From: Opitutales bacterium | Lineage (GTDB): Bacteria; Verrucomicrobiota; Verrucomicrobiia; Opitutales; Intestinicryptomonadaceae | Direction: 5' to 3' | Length of the DNA stretch: 64,000 bases | Assembly (NCBI GenBank): GCA_015061945.1 | Contig: SUVP01000001.1 | Location: forward strand, 62,001-126,000 | Part shown: positions 58,780 to 64,000 of the stretch, piece by piece | Position numbering within the stretch: position 1 is the first letter of the stretch | Layout of the letters: every line of letters starts with the position of its first letter | The notes under the pieces: model-generated | The model's database searches: none | The model's input: only the letters and a program-made list of their open reading frames with translations | What the model was told of the DNA's origin: nothing | Program-made: the position numbers and the translations under genes

Positions 58780-58838
58780 AAATCTCCTTTTTAATTAGCT
58801 TTAAATTTTCGTTTTCAAGACTAACAAAAAGGAGATTT
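58780..58838 (-). promoter_or_regulatory. Inverted repeat covering the ribE ribosome site
   Basis: AAATCTCCTTTTT (58780-58792) and AAAAAGGAGATTT (58826-58838) are perfect 13-base complements with 33 bases between. On the minus strand the later arm holds GGAG just before the ATG, so folding would hide the ribosome site. No FMN riboswitch core is seen. The repeat could also act as a weak terminator for the gene upstream. Confidence 0.55.
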
Positions 58839-58857
58839 CAGTCAAGATTGTAAAGTG

Positions 58858-61800
58858 TTAATTACCCAAAATAACAAATGGGAATTTGTCGGGGTACACC
58901 TCGAGTTTGTCAGTTGATGTTGAATTTGTCAGGCGTGCTTTTGCTTCTGGCGATTGTGAATCGTCAAAATCGTTGACAATTACCCCAAAACCGAGCGACG
59001 CATTTTGCGTTGGTTTGAAAGGCAACATCGATGTCCCCTTAAAGCAAATTTCAAAAACATATCCGCCTTCGATTTTTTTGAAAACTGCGTCGACATCATT
59101 TGCCAACGTGTGCTGTTTAGCTCCCAAAATTCCCAAAGTTAGCTGTGCGTCGGGGACAAACTGCCGATACACTTTTATTGTTCCGTCCTTCGATTTCCAA
59201 ATTCGATAATGCCAATCGTTTGAATTTAAACCGATAGTAGAGCTATCGTCTGATGCATCGCACAACGTATCAAAAATAAATTCAACGCTATCGCATTTGG
59301 AATCGTTATCAACTGCTCCGCCCTTTCCAGTCAGAATTGTGGAATCTCGGACGATAACTGCGACGTACAAATTGTTATCTTTCCACGCTGTCTTGTATTC
59401 TGCCGAAAAATCGTCTTTTGTCGGGGTAATTCCTTTTTTCCAAAGTTTAGATGCACGTCGCATATTATCTAATTTTATCGACGGCACGCCACTCCAATCG
59501 GAAATATCGCCATCAAGATTTATCGATGCGAGCTTGGCTTGATACGCACGATAACTTTTATCAAAACTCATCGACTTCTTCTCGGGAAAATCGACATTAA
59601 GCGAGAGTTTAAGCGGAATAGTTGATATGCCATCGCTCGTAATTTTTTCAAAAGAGCTAAACGAAAACTTAGAGACTTTGCCAGCTTGAATATCAAATTT
59701 CTTTGAATCTGCACGCACTGCGACCTCACCCGACATCGTCGATACATAAGGATTTTCCACTTCAACTATGTTTGAATTTATCGATTCTATTCGTGTGCGA
59801 ACAATCGGATTTATCGGGATATTCGATTTCCCTTTTGACAATTTCAACATCGCCTTTACATCGTCCATCGTTCCTTCTTCGCCGACCAAGAACACAGGGA
59901 AAATCGAAAGTGGAAGATTAAAGTTGCCGTTAAAATCGGTTTCGATTTTTTTCTCCGCCTGCATTAAATCGAACAAGCGTAAATTTTTTATCGGCTTAAA
60001 GGATAACTCTGGAGCCTTTTGAAAACCTCTATCAAATTCTTTTTTGCATGCCCAAATTGCGACAACTGGTCGATTCTTTTCATCTTTGAAAATATAACAA
60101 CGAGTATCGGGAAAAAGGTTTAATTCCTCCTCAAACGTTGAATTGCCGAGCAACACGCCGAGCGTGTTTGGAACTTTGTCGTATGCAAATGGCGTCAACA
60201 TTGCGTCCATTTGCGATACCCCATAATTAGACGCATTCATACATTTAATACGTTCGTGTTTCAAACCTAACAACCACGTTCTCGCACGTAGAGCCGTTGC
60301 CAAACGCTCACCGTGTCCGATGTCGTAGGTGTAAGGCAACACTCCGAACAACGCATTTTTCCGACGTGAATAGTCGTCTATAAAACAGACATCATAGCAA
60401 TGAATCGGCAACCAGTGCAAACCTTCGGGCGAGTAAATAGGTACATTTTCATAGCCGTGTTTTTTCAGAATTTCAAATAACGATTGATAATTCTCCTCGA
60501 GTGTCGGACGTGGATATTCGGGAGCTCCACGATATATATGAACTCCAATTGCATCGTATTTAACGCCACGTTTTGCAGTTTCGCCCAAGAGATTATCAAA
60601 ATAATTTAATCTATCTTTTCTCGCCAATGTTGATGTTACGCTTGTCGAGAGAATCGCATTTGGATTACCTTTGCGGACTCCACGAGCGATTGCACATTCA
60701 ATCTCGATATACATCAGAAAGTCTTCACGCTTTGCAAAATCTGGATTTGCGAAGTAAGTCATCGAGCCTTCTGGCTCTCCAAAACCGCCCCAAATTTTTA
60801 TCCACGGGTTTTCTCTCGCCTTTTGTTCTGCGACTGCTTCAACCTTTTCGAGATACTTTGGTGTGATTTCTTTTTCGGGCAAATTCTGCCAATAGTCGAG
60901 CATCGTGGCTTTCTTTTTCGTCAATTTTGGAAATGAAAACCAATTCACATTACTCAAAAATAGCATTTCTCGTCCATGTTTATTTTTAGGAGTTCTTTGA
61001 ATTCTCCCGATATAAGTTATGAGCGAGTCTACGCCGTATTTTTGTGCTGTTTCAGCGATGAGCTTGTCATTGTTCATATATCCAGCACGAGCACCGTATC
61101 CCAATGCTTTGTAGCGAGCCAATAACTCTGGGAAAAACTGTTGGGTCGAAAGTGGGTCGACGTATGTATCTACAAACAAATTCTTATGTTTGTGTTCATT
61201 CTTCAAGAAGTCGGCTATTGTGAAACGCTGAATATTGTAGTGTTCTCGGTCGCCTTGCTTATATTTTGTCTTGAGCAAAAATATGCCTCTATCGAATTTT
61301 TCAAAGTCGAGCGGAATAGTTGCAACTCCTGACGAATCGGCTTTAAATGATTCATTTTTTGAAAAAATGTTTTCGCCAAAAAAGTCCTCGACATCTATTT
61401 CGACACTGCCCTCACCATTTGCAATCGTCGATATTTCGAGCTTTGCATCGACTTTCTTCCCGTACTCAATGAAGTTTTCGGGCGACGATGTTATAAGCAT
61501 ACCTTCGGCACACGGAGGCTCATAATCTGTTGCGATTTTTCCTCTTTCGAGTTGCATTGCGTCGATATAACAAGTTGCAGGAGAATCCGATTCAGCCAAA
61601 AATACAAATGGCACAACTTGTGCAGTTGCGATAGAGAACGTTAACTCGTACCTTTTCCACTCGTTTGTCAAATCGACTTTTTTAGCAATCCACTCGCTCT
61701 TATTGTACAATTTATGTGGATTTGCCAGCATCAAAGTAAGAGACTGTTTTTTTGCGTCGGTCTTTGCCCAAACGCTGAAAACATAATCACCTTTTTCAAT

Positions 61801-62796
61801 CGCAACACTTGCCGTTGATATTTGTTGTCGCAATGCTTTCTCGTTAGAATCTGAAAATATCGACAAGCACTTGCGACCATATAGTGCAGTATTGTCGCAA
61901 ATTTTTACAGGCTTAATTTTCCATAATTCTTCATTTTGCAATGGGCTTAAAAAGTGTCGGAACGAAAGATACTGAAAGCCCATTTCAAAAGAAGAATTTT
62001 GCATCAGATTTTTTTCGCGAGTATCGGGCAGAATCATTCTTTCTTCAGCCCAAAAGTTTATATCGCCAATTTTGTGAACAGCGTCGAACGGGACAGGTGG
62101 AGTCTTTGCAATGCGGACACTCCCCATATCGAGCCTAAACGAAAACTCCGACGCAAAAGTCAACTCAACTTCACATCTCGATTTTTGCACTCTCAACAAT
62201 AATTTCGGCTTATCTTTTGTCATTATTGAAAATGACGATTCTTTTGAATCTGCCGAAAAAGTAATCTTTTTAACGTTTTCAAAAGTTTGCGTTGAACCAG
62301 CTTTTGTATTCGTAGAAATGAGAAAAGATTTTCCGTCCACATCGATAGTTGAGTCAGCAAAAAAAGTGTACGGCAAAATAAAACGCATCTTCATTTCTTG
62401 TGCTTCAAATTTGCCTGAAAACGACAATCGCTTCTTCTTATTTAAACTTACTTTTACTTCGCCACCATTTGAGAATTTCAAAATTTTTTTATTCTTTTCT
62501 TTTGATGTTTCCGACACCTTTAATTTCATTTGGTCGGCAAAAAAATCTATTTCAGTAAAAGCTCTGCCAGTATCGACAAAAAAGAATCTCAAGATATTTT
62601 TAATTTCAGAAAATCCGATTGTCCCACCACGTGCATAATAATATTTTGCGTCGTCAATATCAACATTTCGGACCCATTCATATCCTTTTTCTTCAAAGGT
62701 TGGAGGCGGATTATACAACGACGGCAAATCTTTTGCTACCACCACCGTATATGCTGACAAAAACACACATAACAAGCCAAAATAAAATCGTTTCAT
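58858..62796 (-). CDS. Large exported modular glycosidase-like protein
   Basis: The 1312-residue protein has a signal peptide (1-21), an N-terminal beta-rich region (to about 260), a CBM4/9-type carbohydrate-binding domain (about 263-425: NSSFEMG, YIDAMQLERG), and a TIM-barrel-like region (about 540-900). In the last, Glu674 in GGFGEPEG and Glu791 in IYSPEGLHW sit where clan GH-A enzymes hold acid/base and nucleophile, with GEP instead of NEP. The C-terminus (about 1090-1312: LDGDISDWSG, YKTAWKDNNLYVAVIVRD) is CBM9-like. I cannot place the barrel in a named GH family. It is likely an enzyme on the surface or outside the cell for a complex glycan. Confidence 0.8.
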   Translation of the reverse strand: MKRFYFGLLCVFLSAYTVVVAKDLPSLYNPPPTFEEKGYEWVRNVDIDDAKYYYARGGTIGFSEIKNILRFFFVDTGRAFTEIDFFADQMKLKVSETSKEKNKKILKFSNGGEVKVSLNKKKRLSFSGKFEAQEMKMRFILPYTFFADSTIDVDGKSFLISTNTKAGSTQTFENVKKITFSADSKESSFSIMTKDKPKLLLRVQKSRCEVELTFASEFSFRLDMGSVRIAKTPPVPFDAVHKIGDINFWAEERMILPDTREKNLMQNSSFEMGFQYLSFRHFLSPLQNEELWKIKPVKICDNTALYGRKCLSIFSDSNEKALRQQISTASVAIEKGDYVFSVWAKTDAKKQSLTLMLANPHKLYNKSEWIAKKVDLTNEWKRYELTFSIATAQVVPFVFLAESDSPATCYIDAMQLERGKIATDYEPPCAEGMLITSSPENFIEYGKKVDAKLEISTIANGEGSVEIDVEDFFGENIFSKNESFKADSSGVATIPLDFEKFDRGIFLLKTKYKQGDREHYNIQRFTIADFLKNEHKHKNLFVDTYVDPLSTQQFFPELLARYKALGYGARAGYMNNDKLIAETAQKYGVDSLITYIGRIQRTPKNKHGREMLFLSNVNWFSFPKLTKKKATMLDYWQNLPEKEITPKYLEKVEAVAEQKARENPWIKIWGGFGEPEGSMTYFANPDFAKREDFLMYIEIECAIARGVRKGNPNAILSTSVTSTLARKDRLNYFDNLLGETAKRGVKYDAIGVHIYRGAPEYPRPTLEENYQSLFEILKKHGYENVPIYSPEGLHWLPIHCYDVCFIDDYSRRKNALFGVLPYTYDIGHGERLATALRARTWLLGLKHERIKCMNASNYGVSQMDAMLTPFAYDKVPNTLGVLLGNSTFEEELNLFPDTRCYIFKDEKNRPVVAIWACKKEFDRGFQKAPELSFKPIKNLRLFDLMQAEKKIETDFNGNFNLPLSIFPVFLVGEEGTMDDVKAMLKLSKGKSNIPINPIVRTRIESINSNIVEVENPYVSTMSGEVAVRADSKKFDIQAGKVSKFSFSSFEKITSDGISTIPLKLSLNVDFPEKKSMSFDKSYRAYQAKLASINLDGDISDWSGVPSIKLDNMRRASKLWKKGITPTKDDFSAEYKTAWKDNNLYVAVIVRDSTILTGKGGAVDNDSKCDSVEFIFDTLCDASDDSSTIGLNSNDWHYRIWKSKDGTIKVYRQFVPDAQLTLGILGAKQHTLANDVDAVFKKIEGGYVFEICFKGTSMLPFKPTQNASLGFGVIVNDFDDSQSPEAKARLTNSTSTDKLEVYPDKFPFVILGN

Positions 62797-62854
62797 ACTT
62801 TTTCATTACAATAAAAATCCAACACAATTCAAGAATAATAAAAGTATATACAAA

Positions 62855-62886
62855 TAAAAAAGACTCGCCAGATTTCCCAGCGAGCC
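62855..62886 (-). terminator. Terminator after groL
   Basis: On the minus strand GGCTCGC pairs with GCGAGTC around an 11-base loop, followed by six T's. Confidence 0.85.
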
Positions 62887-62912
62887 TCGTTTAAATTTGG
62901 ATTTTGCGACGA

Positions 62913-64000
62913 TTACATCATACCGCCCATTCCGCCGTCCATACCTGGTTGTGGCATAGCTGGCTTTTCTTCAGGCTTGTCTGTAATCATACATTCAGTT
63001 GTCAAGAGCAGACCAGCAACGCTTGCTGCGTTTTGGAGAGCTGAACGTGTAACTTTAGTTGGGTCGATAACGCCAGCTTTGATGAGGTCTTCAAATTTGC
63101 CAGTTGCTACGTTGTAGCCCCAGCCACCCTTGCCAGCGAGAACTTCCTTAACAACGAGAGCACCTTCTTCGCCTGCGTTTTCACAGAGCTGACGGAGCGG
63201 AGCTTCGATTGCACGACGTACGATTTGTGCGCCGATTGCTTCGTCGCCTTCGAGCTTGAGAGCGTCGATAGCCTTTGCTGTACGGAGGAGAGCAACAGAA
63301 CCACCTGCACTGATACCTTCTTCAACAGCTGCACGAGTTGCGTGGAGAGCGTCGTCAACACGAGCTTTCTTTTCCTTCATTTCTGGTTCAGTAGCTGCAC
63401 CAATGTTGATAACTGCTACGCCACCAGCGAGCTTTGCGAGACGTTCTTGCAACTTTTCACGATCGTAATCTGAAGATGTTTCTTCGATTGCCTTGCGGAG
63501 TTGTTTTACTCTGCCTTGGATGTCTGCCGACTTGCCAGCACCTTCAACGATTGTTGTGTTTTCCTTAGAAACTGTGATACGTTTTGCTTTACCGAGGTCT
63601 GCAACTTGCAAGTTTTCAAGCTTCAAGCCGAGATCTTCAGTGATGCAACGTGCATTTGTGAGGATTGCAATATCTTCGAGCATTGCCTTGCGACGATCGC
63701 CAAAACCTGGAGCTTTAACTGCACAAACGTTGAGCATACCACGGAGCTTGTTAACTACCAATGCTGCAAGTGCTTCGCCTTCGATGTCTTCAGCGATAAT
63801 CATCAATGGCTTACCTGTCTTTGCAACTGCTTGGAGAATTGGGAGGAGTTCCGAGAGATTCGAGATTTTCTTTTCGTGAACAAGGATATATGCGTTGTCG
63901 AGAACACATTCCATTGTTTCAGTATTTGTTACGAAGTATGGCGAGAGATAGCCCTTATCGAACTGCATACCTTCAACAACGTCGAGAGTTGTGTCGATTG
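62913..64000 (-). CDS. groL: Chaperonin GroEL, 3' part (gene runs off the window)
   Basis: About 362 C-terminal residues are present; the frame is open to the window edge, where [18 protein letters not shown] matches GroEL near residue 190. The apical domain, [13 protein letters not shown], the intermediate hinge with [13 protein letters not shown] and the GGMGGMM tail are seen. The tail is the normal Gly-Met type. The missing 5' part and any groS lie outside. Confidence 0.97.
   Translation of the reverse strand, partial: IDTTLDVVEGMQFDKGYLSPYFVTNTETMECVLDNAYILVHEKKISNLSELLPILQAVAKTGKPLMIIAEDIEGEALAALVVNKLRGMLNVCAVKAPGFGDRRKAMLEDIAILTNARCITEDLGLKLENLQVADLGKAKRITVSKENTTIVEGAGKSADIQGRVKQLRKAIEETSSDYDREKLQERLAKLAGGVAVINIGAATEPEMKEKKARVDDALHATRAAVEEGISAGGSVALLRTAKAIDALKLEGDEAIGAQIVRRAIEAPLRQLCENAGEEGALVVKEVLAGKGGWGYNVATGKFEDLIKAGVIDPTKVTRSALQNAASVAGLLLTTECMITDKPEEKPAMPQPGMDGGMGGMM

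Noticed and set aside
58780-58838. FMN riboswitch before ribE
   Set aside because: The region is only about 80 bases and lacks the conserved multi-helix FMN core; only the inverted repeat is seen.

Overview
The window reads as a chromosomal stretch of a low-GC Gram-negative bacterium. LpxD (lipid A synthesis), a TonB/ExbB/ExbD energy-transduction cluster, several lipoprotein signals and a short SRP RNA point to a double membrane. The gene set combines DUF4838, ThuA-like, GH172/DUF2961 and carbohydrate-binding exported proteins, type III glutamine synthetase, long-form IspG and a PPi-type phosphofructokinase. This is best matched by the Verrucomicrobiota/Lentisphaerota/Kiritimatiellota group, probably a gut or other polysaccharide-rich habitat. 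The assignment is inference from gene families, not from a marker-gene tree. I see no phage, insertion sequence, CRISPR array, tRNA or rRNA gene.

Layout. At 0.1-3.5 kb a ThuA-like lipoprotein and an exported DUF4838 protein diverge. At 3.6-8.1 kb come type III glutamine synthetase, a DEDDy exonuclease on the opposite strand, and phosphofructokinase. At 8.3-13.1 kb lies an operon HIT - phoH - pgpH - lpxD. At 13.3-25.9 kb a long, tightly overlapping operon runs pheS - pheT - tatC - peptide-binding lipoprotein - fused OppB/OppC permease - unknown exported protein - priA. At 26-28.2 kb are an IMPase/HisN-like phosphatase, a DEDDh exonuclease coupled to an unknown gene, and a hinT-like gene. The SRP RNA (about 28.35-28.46 kb) sits directly before the envelope/isoprenoid operon uppS - cdsA - dxr - rseP - ispG (28.5-34.8 kb). 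gyrB - gyrA (35.1-40.1 kb) follow a strong promoter with a roughly 210-base leader.

From 41 to 53 kb nearly everything is on the minus strand. There is an exported nucleoside hydrolase. Upstream of it lies one long operon that starts with an HtrA-like protein lacking its catalytic His and Asp. It continues with a DUF3450 coiled-coil protein, a long and a short ExbB/TolQ, ExbD, TonB and a TPR protein, then passes without a break into folP - folB - folK - rsmI - ppx/gppA. At 52.8-54.9 kb are a DUF192 lipoprotein, a small membrane protein and mnmE. The last 9 kb hold a GH172-like protein, a GYF_2/DUF4328 membrane protein, an exported EEP nuclease-like protein, riboflavin synthase behind a possible ribosome-site hairpin, a 1312-residue modular glycosidase-like protein, and the 3' two thirds of groL running off the end.

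How the parts work together. Most of the window is housekeeping: isoprenoid and lipid carriers, folate, phenylalanyl-tRNA charging, gyrase, protein export and replication restart. It is interspersed with exported glycan and nucleoside scavenging enzymes. The points most worth a second look are the single-chain OppB-OppC permease, TatC with a periplasmic insertion and a long acidic tail, the pseudo-protease-headed TonB operon, the inverted repeat masking the ribE ribosome site, the gyrB leader, and an apparent set of promoters whose -10 boxes lie only 7-11 bases before start codons.
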